This document shows positions 1 to 10,313 of a stretch of DNA of 64,000 nt, piece after piece. The position numbers and the translations under genes are program-made. Numbering within the stretch: position 1 is the first letter of the stretch; the number at the start of each line of letters is the position of its first letter. The notes beneath the pieces were generated by a model, which did no database searches, was not told the DNA's origin, and saw only the letters and a program-made list of their open reading frames with translations. Source of the DNA: Sepiola atlantica (lineage: Eukaryota > Mollusca > Cephalopoda > Sepiida > Sepiolidae); assembly GCA_963556195.1 (NCBI GenBank), contig OY744528.1:59456648-59520647 (forward strand), given 5' to 3'.

Positions 1-1
1 G

Positions 2-1042
2 TCAAGGATACACGTGGATTTTGCGGCCCCATTAGAGGGATTGTACTATCTAATTGTAGTCGATAGTTTTTCCAAGTGGCACGAAGTGTTACGATATAAA
101 AAAAAAACACCACGGATGTAACAATCAACTTTCTGTACGAATTGTTCGCCCGTTTTAGGGTGATCGATTGTTTGGTGGGAGGTGACGGTGGTCAAGTGGA
201 TAACGACATGGACTAAAGACCTGGGTGTTCCAAGTTCGAATCCAGTCGGTTCCACAGTACCACTTTCACTTAGGGATGTTGGCAACCTTCTTGTGGTCAT
301 TCCCGTAAGTACTCGATGTCTTTCCAGAAAGATTCCTAAGTAGAAAATCATCGGTGAAACTAATGTCAACACTAGAATCACCTGATTCACAGGAAAGAAG
401 ATTGGTTGGTCAGTGTCAGTTTACATCGTCCGACTTCAAAGAGTTCTGTGAGATCTTTCAGCTCAGACACATCACGGCTCCCTCGTATCATCAAACAGGC
501 ATCAAAGTCTAACAGTGGACACTCTAAAAAGAGCCCTGAAAAAAGCTCGCGGCACTCCCACGGAAACGGCTCTCCAGCAGTTTTTACAGGATCACGCCAA
601 ACGTTAACATTATCTCACGTAGAGATGATGTTTGCACGGAAAGTGAGATCCGTTTTTGACAAATTACTGCCTAAACAGACCAAACAACGTCGAACCTCTA
701 TTGTATCCAAAACGCGATACATCTCAGGGAACAGAGTATATTTCTAGATGTTTAAAATAATACGTGTTTCTGGCAACCTAGTATGATAGAGAAGAGGATT
801 TGATATATGATTTACATAATCTAAGGACCTCAGTTCTCTCATCAGAGACACTTAATCAAATTAGGAAACGACTGTCGGATAACACTGACAGCTATCCCCA
901 GGCAGACGAAGAAGTTATGGACATTATATTCGATACTTTTGACATGCCAGTACCCCAAGCAGACACAGAAAAGCGGCAATCCAAAAGGAAACGTAAGTCT
1001 CCGGATATTATCGAAACCAATCCAAAAAGGAAACGATATTAA
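2..1042 (+). pseudogene. Ty3-type retrotransposon pol relic, integrase and C-terminal tail
   Basis: This is the 3' end of a Ty3/gypsy-like pol gene. The first frame opens with RIHVDFAAPLEG, the integrase core around its first catalytic Asp, followed by YYLIVVDSFSKW. The frame then shifts near 110 and continues as INFLYELFARF up to about 185, where a SINE interrupts it. After the insertion (from about 412) the core resumes as FTSSDFKEFCEIFQLRHIT, shifts again near 515 into a VDTLKRALKKARGT segment, and then to RKVRSVFDKLLPKQTKQRR. The last open part (800-1042) is a basic, hydrophilic tail ending in NPKRKRY. At least three frameshifts, in-frame stops and a foreign insertion make it non-functional. 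The DNG block that carries the second catalytic Asp is where the SINE landed. The coding end lies 31 bp before the LTR, as expected for this class. Confidence 0.85.
186..410 (+). mobile_element. tRNA-derived SINE inserted in the integrase relic
   Basis: A tRNA-like head carries an A-box-like TGGTCAAGTGGATAACG near 189 and a B-box-like AAGTTCGAATCC near 231. About 160 bp of unrelated body follows. The integrase reading frame stops at the head and resumes after about 410, so the element is an insertion. The target-site duplication is not clear, so the outer limits are approximate. Confidence 0.7.
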
Positions 1043-1064
1043 TACTCCTGAGAAGGTAAGGTTT

Positions 1065-1073
1065 GGGAGGGGG
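1065..1073 (+). promoter_or_regulatory. Polypurine tract before the 3' LTR
   Basis: GGGAGGGGG lies directly against the first base of the LTR, the position of the plus-strand primer in LTR retrotransposons. The position supports the LTR boundary at 1074. Confidence 0.75.
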
Positions 1074-1297
1074 TGTTATGGTGCCATACCTATAACGAAC
1101 ATTTTGGACTCGTCCATTCTAAATAAGTGTGGGGAGCATAGGCTTATCAGCGTTTGAGTTTAACTCAAGTCTACACTGGCAGTTAGTACTGACGTACTAC
1201 TTCTCTTGTTCTTCTGTTGTATATACTTTTCTCCAATATATTTGTTTTACCTAAACCCTGTATCCGTGTTCTTATTCCGGCCCATAAACAGGGGCAT

Positions 1298-1301
<4 letters not shown>
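1074..1301 (+). repeat. 3' LTR of the Ty3-type element (228 bp)
   Basis: The segment begins TGTTATGGTGCC and ends GGGGCATAACA, giving the short inverted repeat TGTTATG/CATAACA with TG...CA ends typical of LTRs. It follows the polypurine tract immediately and the pol relic by about 30 bp. A TATA-like GTATATA lies near 1218. The element continues leftward out of the window, so the 5' LTR is not visible. The right flank is (AT)n, so any 5-bp target duplication is hidden. Confidence 0.8.

Positions 1302-1380
<79 letters not shown>
1302..1380. repeat. (AT)n then (GA)n microsatellite
   Basis: About 47 bp of AT dinucleotides followed by 32 bp of GA dinucleotides, touching the end of the LTR. Open frames across it are artefacts. 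Confidence 0.95.
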
Positions 1381-1384
<4 letters not shown>

Positions 1385-1523
1385 ATTTTTGTATATGTAA
1401 TACTGGATAAGCATGTAACAAACTAGTAGAAAAATAACACATCTTTATTATTACCATTTTATTCTACGAATTGGTATACTAAAATTGCATCTTGTCTGAA
1501 ATTTCATGTATAGACTTTCTCTC

Positions 1524-1567
<44 letters not shown>
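1524..1567. repeat. (AT)n microsatellite
   Basis: Run of AT dinucleotides with one TAATAT interruption. Confidence 0.9.
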
Positions 1568-1570
<3 letters not shown>

Positions 1571-1671
1571 TCATGTATCTACATAAAATGTTATAAGAGT
1601 ATATAATCTTTTATGTATCAATTTTAAGTATTTACTTCAACAGATCTCAATACGTGAGTAGAGCTAGGTAT

Positions 1672-1812
1672 TAAGTTATGAAAATATAGTTATGGCAATT
1701 AAGCTACACAGAGTTTTCCGTGTTTCATTCCCATAGGGAATCGTTCTTTACGGGGATTAAACATGGAAGCCTCTGTGTAGCTTAATTGCCATAAATATAC
1801 TTTCATAACTTA
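1672..1812. repeat. Foldback element with 42-bp arms
   Basis: Left arm 1672-1713 and right arm 1771-1812 are inverted copies with about two mismatches in 42 bp. The arms share TGGCAATTAAGCTACACAGA and its complement. The 57-bp centre is itself partly palindromic (CCGTGTTTCAT against ATTAAACATGG). It sits just left of an (AT)n run. No coding capacity. Confidence 0.85.
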
Positions 1813-2000
1813 CTATATATATATATATATATATATATATTGTGTCTATTTAGGCAGCATTTTTTCATTAATGCATGTGTTGTTGAAAACAACAGAACTC
1901 TTCTGTTTGGTAATCCCTTTTTTTATTTTTTCCATTCTTCGAATGATCTTTTTAACGTTGACATGGAATGAATTAATGTAGGATCCGTATGCTTGAAAAA

Positions 2001-2031
2001 CGTTTTCGATTCTCTCCGGAATCATCATCAG
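2001..2031 (-). repeat. Hammerhead-like motif, copy 1
   Basis: Read on the minus strand: CTGATGA, one T, stem GATTC, 6-nt loop, GAATC, then GAAAACG. The 5-bp stem is perfect. Confidence 0.5.
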
Positions 2032-2087
2032 GTCTTTTTAATGGCACAAAATGAATAAAAAGCGGGTGAAAGAAAAAATTAAAAGAT

Positions 2088-2118
2088 CTGATGATGATTC
2101 CGGAGGGAATCGAAAACG
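2088..2118 (+). repeat. Hammerhead-like motif, copy 2
   Basis: CTGATGA, one T, stem GATTC (2096-2100), loop CGGAGG, GAATC (2107-2111), then GAAAACG. It faces copy 1 head to head. Confidence 0.5.
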
Positions 2119-2241
2119 TTTGTCAAACATACGGATCCTACATTAATTCATTCCATGTCAACGTTAAAAAGATCATTCGAAGAATGGAAAAAAAAAGGGA
2201 TTACCAAACAGAAGAGTTCTGTTGTTTTGAACAACACATGC

Positions 2242-2243
<2 letters not shown>

Positions 2244-2312
<69 letters not shown>
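2244..2312. repeat. (AT)n microsatellite
   Basis: About 69 bp of uninterrupted AT dinucleotides ending the right arm of the inverted-arm element. Confidence 0.95.
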
Positions 2313-2315
<3 letters not shown>

Positions 2316-3159
2316 CATAAATCTTTAAAAAGTTAATTGAATATAAACACTAAAGGATAAAACACATGATCCCCTTCTCAAAATCTTGTAAAATCAGAAG
2401 AAAAAGAAGAAGGTGATTGTGCTAGTATTGGTGTGATATTGGAAAGCAAAGAGGCAAAAGATGGAGAAATTGAAGAATTTTGAAAGAATGAGAAACTAAT
2501 GACAAGAAGCAAACATACCAGAATTGGTGTGGAATGAACCAAATATTGCATGTCACAGAATAATGGAAAAGAAGAAAAACAAAGGGAAAAGAAGTGCATT
2601 TAATGAGGATGAAAGAATCAAATGAAATCCAGAAAAACGCCCCCTCGCCACCCACCTCCCTCAACTACTTAGAATCGATATCTTTCACTATAGGGAACAT
2701 GTCACAAAGTGAATATGTCAATTCCATAGAAAAATATAATTAACTGCAAAAATATTTAATTTGGGGAGTTTCTTTCTTTTTTTAATCCTAATTTTGGTAT
2801 TATTTTGTTTGTTTGTTTTTTATTTTGGGAATTCTTAAAATCCAAGCTTTAAAAGGAATACTTTTTATCTTTTTTCTATTAATTCTATTCAATAAAACAA
2901 TATTGGTAAACAAGTTCTACACAGGAAAATAAATTACAATTATTGGTATGTAAGTCTATGAGTGTGTAACTCTCCCCCTGCGTAATCCACCTCCATGAGG
3001 GAGTATCTGAAATATTTTTAGAGACGTGGGGACGAAAACGGCTTGCAATGGTCTTCTGAATTCCAATAATAATGAAATAAAATCACAATTATAGATTTGT
3101 ATATTCTTTCGCTTTTACAGCATATCAATTTTTTATTATCTATATACTTTTCGTAAGTT
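2313..3159. other. AT-rich non-coding stretch
   Basis: No gene recognised. A GA-rich segment at 2395-2620 gives two overlapping minus-strand frames of about 75-80 residues made of simple-composition Phe/Ser/Leu. I do not support them as genes. Confidence 0.5.
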
Positions 3160-3360
3160 ATGGTGTTTTTGGAGATTGTTTATTCGTATACAAATAGAAA
3201 CATGTGATTCGTTCACAAAAATTGAATAGGCAGAGTACACATTACTAAGGTAGTAAATGTTATGATGTCAATACCTGAGTTTGAATCTCACTCACGTCTA
3301 AAGTTTTATTTTCTAACTGGGTACATGTTTTATAAATTTAAAGAAAGTAACATAATAACA
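3160..3360 (+). mobile_element. tRNA-like interspersed repeat, family A
   Basis: The segment CAAATAGAAACATGTGATT...GGCAGAGTACACATTACTAAG...GATGTCAATACCTGAG...ACATGTTTTATAAA recurs inverted at 48120-48320. The part near 3280, GAGTTTGAATCTCACTC, resembles a tRNA B box, which suggests a SINE, but the A box is weak. Confidence 0.6.
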
Positions 3361-3399
3361 TAAACAGAATTATATAAATAGTTTTTAAATTACTTTTTA

Positions 3400-3683
3400 T
3401 AAACGGCCCCCCAAATTTTGTTAGGGGCAAATTTTGTTTTTTTGTTTTTTTTTAACTAAAAATAATTCTATTTATGGGGGAAGGTAAAATAAAATTGGTG
3501 TGGGGTCGAAATTTTTTATTTATTTATTTTTAACTAAACATATTCTTGGTCGAAAACAAAGAAAATCAATGTCTAACAACCCAAGAAATATGACTGGGGC
3601 TCCATCGGTTTACGGGTGAACGTTCATTTCTGATGCGGCAGCCTAGCAAAAATATGCGACCGGAGGGATCATATTTTTGCTAG
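3400..3683 (+). mobile_element. 3' end of a non-autonomous Helitron, family H1
   Basis: The segment ends in a hairpin (CTAGCAAAAATATG near 3644 facing CATATTTTTGCTAG at 3670-3683) closing on CTAG followed by T, as Helitron 3' ends do. It is homologous over about 280 bp to the minus-strand Helitron that ends at 33668, sharing AACAAAGAAAATCAAT, CCAAGAAATATGACT and TTCATTTCTGA blocks. Internal modules of poly-T, AACTAAA, and G-rich tracts are also shared. The 5' end was not found. Confidence 0.7.
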
Positions 3684-4299
3684 TTATTATAATAATATTA
3701 ATTTTGGTATCTGTAGTTTTATTCTCGGAATATTATCTCATTTGCTGACTTGTCATTTTTCTTTCTATATATATTCATTTTCACATATTTCTTATTTAAT
3801 TAGTCTTACTTTAAACACTACTTTATCACATCTACTATTTGTGTATTGCAAATTTATATATTTTGATTGCTTATAATTATATCATTGTGATGTTTACTGG
3901 TTTATTACATATTTCAATGAAGTTATTCATCCTTTAGTACTCGGTTACCGTTGCATGTTATATGGTATATCATATTAGTTATTGTTATTTAATTGATTAT
4001 TTATTATCATAGTAAGTATATAGTGGTAAATTATAATTCTTTGTTATGCAAAATATAAATTCACCCTAATGAAACGATGAATATTAACTTATGTTCACGT
4101 GCATTCGAAAAAGGTCAACTTAAGTTATATTATTCTACTGCATTTTCTAGATGTGTTCAAGTTCCCAAATTCTATTTTTAGATTTTTTGAACTAATTTCT
4201 AATAACTTTGTGGTTTTTCAGTTTTTCGTGGATCGAATTTGCATCTTTTTAAATATTTCATCACAATTAGCTGAAGGTGAAGTTCATCTTTGGATAATT

Positions 4300-4490
4300 C
4301 CAACTACTGTTCTCAGCTTGGATATTATTCTCACAACGTTTCGGCCGATGTAACCTTCCTATCTTCGTCAGGTGCGTCTTGTTGAACTCAAGAATCTTTA
4401 TGTCCAACTCTGGAATCTGTACGGAATTTCGAACAGAACCCTTTATTTAATCCATGGGGGTAGCTTGCTCTTGTTCCGTCAGCCATTTCT
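4300..4490 (-). mobile_element. Hammerhead-like element, family P (minus copy)
   Basis: On the minus strand the order is: head near 4490 (GATTAAATAAAGGGTTCTGTTC), a middle with TTCCGTACAGATTCC, then CTGACGA...GGCCGAAACGTTG (4337-4371), then GAGAATAATATCCAAG and GAGAACAGTAGT. The same order occurs on the plus strand at 22600-22745 and 43795-43970. Short repeats of GAGTTxGACA upstream of the motif are typical of all three. The motif stem here is poor. Confidence 0.6.
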
Positions 4491-4499
4491 TATTTCTTA

Positions 4500-4560
4500 G
4501 CACTTTTATCCGTTGTGCCACCTCTAGCTATTGTCTTGGGTTTGGAACCGCATTTGTGCC
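4500..4560 (-). mobile_element. Truncated tRNA-derived SINE head
   Basis: Minus strand GAGGTGGCACAACGGATAAA is an A-box-like tRNA head nearly identical to the one at 43645. The B box is missing: the sequence passes straight into the family P element. Confidence 0.5.
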
Positions 4561-4599
4561 ATTTTGAACAAGTTCATTTGTTTTCTTCGAGATTATAGA

Positions 4600-5640
4600 T
4601 TGAGATCATTCCACATGGACAGCCATCTCCTTATGACTTTTGTCAGCTTCCCACCACATGTGAATGATGGCTCTTTATGACATTGATATCTCGTTAACTC
4701 TTGTCGTTTATGATACTGAGCGATAATATTCTAAAACTCGAAGATTTCACTCTTTTTATACCAATATTGGATACTCATGAAATTACCTCATACGAAAATC
4801 ATTAGATAAATTTAAATAATCAGGGAGAAAATGTCATATTATTTACATATATCGAATTGATATAGTGTCCAGAATAAACTGTCCACTTTAATAAAAACAT
4901 CGAGCAAGAAATATGAATGTTGATAGCAAAACAACTAAATATTCCATTTCAATCAATTGGTTTAGTAGATATATAAGTGGTTTCTCTTGTCTAGAAATTT
5001 CTTGTCACTTCAACGAGTATTTTTGTGTGTGTGATTTGTCTGATGAACACAATGCAAGAAACTGACAGTAACTATTTACTGTTGATTCTATGATTACATT
5101 TTTAAAACTTTAATCTATATATGCTCTATTATTGAGAACTCAACTCTTATAAATATAACAACCTACACAATTATATTAATACACACACACACAAACACAC
5201 ACATATATACATATATCTATTTACATATATAAAACTCAATGTATGTATGTATGTGTGTTAGTGTGGGTGTGTGTGTGCCCTATAGAAAAAAAGTTTGCGA
5301 GTCTAGATAAAATCTAAAAGTGTATTCTAATATAAAATTCACCAAGAAAGTTAATGGGTGTATTCCCGAATCTCTAAATTCACTCCTAAAGGGCTATGGG
5401 GCAGATTTCGTGTGGGGGGGGGTCGATTATTTCAGCTATTTTTAGCTTAATTTCAATTTAATTATGTATTAATTTAAATATAAAACAATTATATCATGGA
5501 GTCTTTTTTAAAAACAAATTGCAAGTCATACCCTAAAAAAACTGCAAGTCATTTCCTCAAAAAAAATTTGGGTGGGTGGGTACATTTCTTTTTTTTTAAC
5601 TAAAATATCTCTTTGGGTGGGGGAGAGTATAAATTCTTCT
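4600..5640. other. AT-rich non-coding stretch with short simple repeats
   Basis: Nothing coding. It holds a (CA)n/(TG)n patch at 5180-5280. A G-rich/poly-T module at about 5400-5640 resembles the inside of the H1 Helitron family (TTTTTAACTAAAATATCTC followed by a G-rich tract). Confidence 0.5.
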
Positions 5641-5689
5641 TCATGAACAGGGGCACAAAAGCACCATATCGGTTCTTTGATACAATGGG

Positions 5690-5870
5690 GGAGCATTAAT
5701 ATGAGTTGTTTTTATGATAGTGACGCTACATGAATGAACTTGATTTTTGTTCTTTGATACGACAGGGGCGCATTAATATGAGTTCTTATGTATGCACACC
5801 AGGGCGGTGATAGGTACGTATATAGTATGCGCACCGGGGCAGAGATAGGTATGTATATAGTTTTATTTAT
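5690..5870. repeat. Duplicated module, copy 1, with two minisatellite units
   Basis: GATAGTGACGCTACATGAAT...GATACGACAGGGG...CATTAATATGAGTTCTTATG recurs almost unchanged at 6185-6300. It runs into two units of a minisatellite containing GTATGCGCACCGGGGC. Confidence 0.8.
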
Positions 5871-6184
5871 CTTCCTCCCACAAGGTAAGATGTGACACAA
5901 GGTCTGGAAAGTGGGATTTGAAAAACCAGCGCCCGAGAATTTGAGCACTCTGGCCATTAAAAATTGCCTAGGCAGCCTTGTCAGCATTCCCCGGTAGGGG
6001 CGCCTCAGGCGATTAGCAATAAACTAACCCCTTCTCAAAGGGTGAGAAGGCAAAGCCTGGGAGGGTGCACCTCCTAGAACTGCACAGAACAGACCGATAG
6101 ACCAGCGTAAATCAAGACCCGAAGGCGAAGACAATACCAGTCTATGGGGTGTAGTATCCATCAGAACAGATACCGACCCCTGAA
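5871..6184. other. GC-richer spacer between duplicated modules
   Basis: About 310 bp of more balanced composition without a recognisable frame. It separates the two copies of the module and looks like an insertion of unknown origin. It includes the near-palindrome GGGGCGCCTCAGGCG near 5997. Confidence 0.4.
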
Positions 6185-6500
6185 TATGAGTTGTTTTTTA
6201 TGATAGTGACGCTACATGAATGAACTTGATTTTTGTTCTCTGATACGACAGGGTTGCATTAATATGAGTTCTTATGTATGCACACCGCGGCGGCGATAGG
6301 TATGTAAAGAGTATGCGCACCGGGGCGGCAATAGGTACATATATAGTATGCGCACCGGGGCGGCGATTGATACATATATAGCATGGGCACCGGGGCAGCA
6401 ATATGGAATGTATATAGTATGCGCACCGTGGCGGAGATAGATACATATATAGGTACGTATATAGTATGCGCACCGGAACGGCGATAGATACGTATATCTG
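6185..6500. repeat. Duplicated module, copy 2, with expanded minisatellite
   Basis: Same left part as copy 1, then about six units of roughly 34-36 bp built on GTATGCGCACCGGGGCGGCG and GATACATATATA. Overlapping minus-strand frames rich in the repeated residues RILYTYL and APVRI are translations of the minisatellite, not genes. Confidence 0.85.
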
Positions 6501-7016
6501 GGCAATGGAAGAGAAGTGTTGGGGAAGAGACAGCTTTTGCCAAAGGCAATAGGGTGAAGGTGGCAACGGGGAAAGGAGGCGGTGAAATGGGGCGACCAGG
6601 AAAGAGAAAGGGAGAAAGATAAAGAAACGACTATAGAGAGAGGGAGAGAAATAGAAATTCGAATATAAAGACGTTTCACACACGATTTTTCTTATTCTAT
6701 TTTGTGTTTTATGACCCCTGCTAGTTATATATAAGAAAATATAATTCGATTTTCAGTTGAAACATTTTATTAATAACCATACAGTCGTTTCTTCCATCTA
6801 AAATTATAATTATTCCTTGTTAATTGCACAACAAATAGATATGTTGAACCGTGTTCATCAGTCCCAACCGACCTCCAAGATTTTTTCTACATCGAAGGGA
6901 GGGAGGGAGGGGACGACCGGGAAGACACATATTAATACGATAGCGTGTGTATTATTTTGTATTTCACGTTTACATCAAAAGCAATGACCTTCCGAATCTG
7001 TGTATGCTACTCATGA

Positions 7017-7232
7017 GTGACCATTAATAAAGCTCAAGGACAGACTTTCGATAAGGTTGGGATCTACCTACCACAACCTTGCTTTACTCATGGACAACTT
7101 TATGTAGCCTTCTCAATAGCAACGTCTATGAACAGTGTAAGAGTGAAAATGTGTCCTCAGAATAATTCTACTCATGGCCAGAGAAGAGGAACTACCTTCA
7201 CTAGAAATATTGTATATAAAGAAGTTTTGTAA
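7017..7232 (+). pseudogene. Helitron helicase, C-terminal remnant
   Basis: The 71-residue frame (TINKAQGQTFDKVGIYLP...HGQLYVAFSIATS...RNIVYKEVL) is the end of the Pif1-like helicase domain of the Helitron Rep/Hel protein. It holds the TINKxQGQT block and the motif VI region, where the usual Arg of SRATS is replaced by Ile. Nothing upstream in this frame belongs to the helicase, so most of the roughly 1,400-residue protein is gone. It ends with a TAA 140 bp before a Helitron 3' terminus on the same strand, the normal arrangement. This is the only trace of an autonomous Helitron in the window. Confidence 0.85.
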
Positions 7233-7372
7233 ATTGTTTCATGTATTGTTCATTTTTTTAAATAAATATACAAGTCAAATCTTATCATATTTTATATAAC
7301 ATGTATAGGTTAGGGACAATATAATTAGTATTGAAAACATCATTTTGTGTAATTTACACCGGGTCCCGCTAG
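7233..7372 (+). mobile_element. Helitron 3' terminus
   Basis: AT-rich untranslated tail of the Helitron ending ACACCGGGTCCCGCTAG|T. CGGGTCCCG can form a short GC hairpin just before CTAG, matching the CTRR-T end of the family. It is followed by (ATT)n. Confidence 0.75.
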
Positions 7373-7375
7373 TTA

Positions 7376-7377
7376 TC

Positions 7378-7411
<34 letters not shown>

Positions 7412-7472
7412 TTATTGTTATTGTTATTATTTGTACTCACTAGGAGTTCCCACACAAGTTATCAGTGAGTGC

Positions 7473-7520
<48 letters not shown>
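7376..7520. repeat. (ATT)n microsatellite
   Basis: Two blocks of ATT trinucleotides, about 7376-7430 and 7476-7520. The poly-Leu frame across it is an artefact. Confidence 0.95.
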
Positions 7521-7522
<2 letters not shown>

Positions 7523-7659
7523 TATTTTTTTATGTCTCTTTAGGCAGATCAGCGAACAGAAGAAAATTGTACTATTAAAATACAATATCAATATACAGGT
7601 GCAATATTTTTCGATAGTTCATCTGATAGCACCCAAAAATCATCTTAGTTCATTTTTTA

Positions 7660-8135
7660 CCATTATTTCTGAATTCATCTAATTCCATTTTAAAATGTTC
7701 TATTAATTGATGACTTTAATCTGATCTGGCAACTTGTTCAAAAATATATTACTCTATTTCACAAAGAAATTCAAAACCTGCGCCCTAATTCTCAGTATCC
7801 CCTTGCGTCTACAGTAGCGGCTTGCCTTGTTTGGCGTGAAATATGTTAAAAAGAAAGAAAAGAAATCCAGATTTTTAAATCTGTTTTTACAATAACCTTC
7901 CAGACTGAAGAAAACTATTAAAAAATGTCCACCATCGGTAGAAATGCCATTAATTATTTTGAAAGCTTCATTAAAAAAACCTCTTTTTTTGTCACTAATA
8001 AAGTAATTAAACCGAATGTTTCTAATCTGTAACTGTAATCTCTTACTCTTTTTATTAATTTTTTTCATTCTTCTTTGTATGCCTTCTGATCTCAATATTA
8101 CATTTCCAATTTCAAAGATTATGAGCACATTGGCC
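7660..8135 (-). pseudogene. LINE reverse transcriptase, C-terminal relic
   Basis: The minus frame from about 8130 reads LYKANVLIIFEIGN, then EGIQRRMKKI, the stretch after the RT thumb where non-LTR elements of the Jockey/CR1 type have an LYKxxVRPxLEY...GVQRR pattern. It continues to FKIINGISTDGGHF and, after frameshifts, to a VIYF-NKLPDQIK-like end near 7720 and FKMELDEF near 7690. Reading frames break at least twice. No catalytic RT motif remains. Beyond 8135 I cannot follow homology. Confidence 0.7.
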
Positions 8136-8149
8136 TTGTATAGGGATCA

Positions 8150-10300
8150 GCTTACATAACATTCTTGATAAATGGATTGCAGATACGTTCCAGTGATAAC
8201 AAGGGTTTGACGAGAAGTTCTTCAAGTAGCCAGACCTAAAGAGTTGATCTTCTCCATCAGAATATGAGATATTCCGTTATTTATATTTAGTATTTGGCTT
8301 CTGCTGACACCTCGATATCTGATTGCATTCCATCTTAAAATGTCAGGCCAAAAATTGACCAAGAGGTTCGTTGCGACACTTGCTGAATAATGTAAACTCT
8401 AGCCAGAAATAAGTTGTCATCTTCTCTCCATGTAACAGAAGTCTCGTACCGAACTTGTGCAAACAGATCACGGTTGGAGAAACCTTTACCCGACGGTCCC
8501 GCAAGAAGAAGAAGCCCCTGAATTTTTAAAGAATATTTTCACCCTTACACCCCACATCTGCCATCCTATCGACGAATTAATATTTCATAAATGAGGGGGT
8601 GCGGTAACAAATCATATGCATTTTTCTGAAGGATATTTTCTTTACAAAAAGGAAAAAAAACAAAATCATAAGATATCATTTCATAGTTAATAGGGAGGGT
8701 TGCATCCAATTCTAAATATCTGGTCCATTTGATAACTTCTTATCAGGATAGATATATTTTGCCAGTATATGTACACAAACAAACATCTCTATTTATATAA
8801 AGTTAGGTCTGTGGATATGTTTATATATTTGTATGTATCACTCCTAAACAAATTAACCGATCATTATGAATTTTGGAAAACAGCTGTTAGGTGTAAGAGG
8901 TCGTAATGTGGGTTTTATTTAGTTTAATTTTGTTTTATGCAAACGAGAGTGGAAACTTCATGAAAATTCAGATATCTACGATTTTTGTGAAATTTTAATA
9001 ATAGTTATTAGATATCAATTCATAAAGACTCCCCAATTTTCAGTTTCTTTGGAGTATTTTAAAGGGTTTTAGGGGGCATACTATGGACACAGCCTCCCCC
9101 TTGAAAATTCAAATATTTTCAGATTTGCATTGAATTATATACGAATTAAGCAAGATTCCCTGAATTTCAATTTCTTTTTAAGCTCAAGCCTTAAATTTTA
9201 GACATTTTCTAGAATCAAAATCATATAACGAACTTTGATCAAAATTAAAATAAAGTTTCTAGAGATAAGATTTAGGAGCATTATATCTTGATTTTATTCT
9301 TCATAAAGGAATATAAAAGTGGTGCAAAACTGTTTGGGAAATTATTTTTTACTTGTCCTGAGACGCGTATACTTCTAGTATATGTGGGTGTGTATTCATA
9401 ACAATAATAAATAATCAAACATTAAACGGGAACTTATCTTAATTTTTATTATTCATTAGTGTTATAAACCTTTCTCTGAAAGGCTAGCTACTTTTTTATG
9501 ATCTGCATCGTTACAATCTAGGTTCTTTTTTTATAGTTTATCTCACTCCAACTACAACCAATCAGAGTCCTACCTGTTCGTTTCCTTCAGCAAATGAACT
9601 TGCCTCACTTTATTTAAAAAAACGTTTTGGGTGGCCTTCAAGGCACAAAATCTTTCACTTTTGTTTTTACTATTTAGTACAGTAGTTTTTTATTAGTTTT
9701 TTTTTCTGTAAAGTTTATTCTGTGTCTGTAGTTATTGTTTATTTCACTTCTACAACTAAGTAATTGTTTTTTACATTTTTCATTAGCATCAGAAGCATAT
9801 TCGGTTTAACGTCCGTTTTACATATTGGCATATGTTGGACGGCTTTAAGGAATAGACTTCCAAATTAAACTATCTCTGTCAAGTCTGTATTTATTCTTTG
9901 TTCCCTCAAGTCTATTTTTATCACTAAGAATAAGTGAACTGAACCTGCTACTTCAATTGTTCTACATCTACTACCCAAGAACTCTCATCCATTCTTTCAA
10001 CTTTAAGCTTTAAAATTTCATGTTTCTCGCTCAAACAAACTTCACAGATCGTCTAAATATCTACATGTCTTAGTCCATCTTAAGATGTTCCATTCAACTA
10101 CCGGTGACCGTTCGCTATTCGTCTACAAACTATTTGTTTACAAATCATATCTCCATAAAACAACATTTTTATTAGCTTCAAGGGTGCCGATATTCTATAG
10201 AACAAAGGAATTTCCCATCGTATACTAAGAAGATAAATGTACTTGTTTGATAGAAATGTGTTTGAAAGACTTGCATCTATAAAAACGTGGGGCCACCATT
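8150..10300. other. AT-rich stretch, no gene recognised
   Basis: No coding sequence that I can support. Near 9809-9843 there is an imperfect palindrome, AACGTCCGTTTTACATATTG and its right half ATATGTTGGACGG. A block near 8845 (ACTCCTAAACAAATTAACCG) resembles one at 61740 and looks like the start of a dispersed element. If the exon at 10314 belongs to a minus-strand gene, this is probably its first coding intron. Confidence 0.5.
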
Positions 10301-10313
10301 TAAACCGACTTAC

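Larger units (their letters stand above)
1841..2243. repeat. Inverted-arm element with hammerhead-like motifs
   Basis: Left arm (about 1841-2036) is the reverse complement of the right arm (about 2086-2243). Each carries GGATCCTACATTAATTCATT or its near-identical copy, and a CTGATGATGATTC...GAATCGAAAACG motif at its inner end. About 50 bp separates the arms. Each arm ends outside in a long (AT)n run, 1814-1840 and 2243-2312. Open frames on both strands across the arms are matching shadows of one repeat, not genes. Confidence 0.85.

Noticed and set aside
1217..1457. Frames rich in Ile/Tyr and Arg/Glu or Leu/Ser around AT/GA repeats
   Set aside because: Pure translation of microsatellites; the same happens at 2243, 14520, 17779, 32265, 51996 and 57990.
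2378..2664. Two minus-strand frames of 73 and 80 residues
   Set aside because: They overlap in different frames in GA-rich DNA and resemble no protein.
7431..7682. Poly-Leu frame as a signal or membrane protein
   Set aside because: It is the (ATT)n microsatellite read in one frame.
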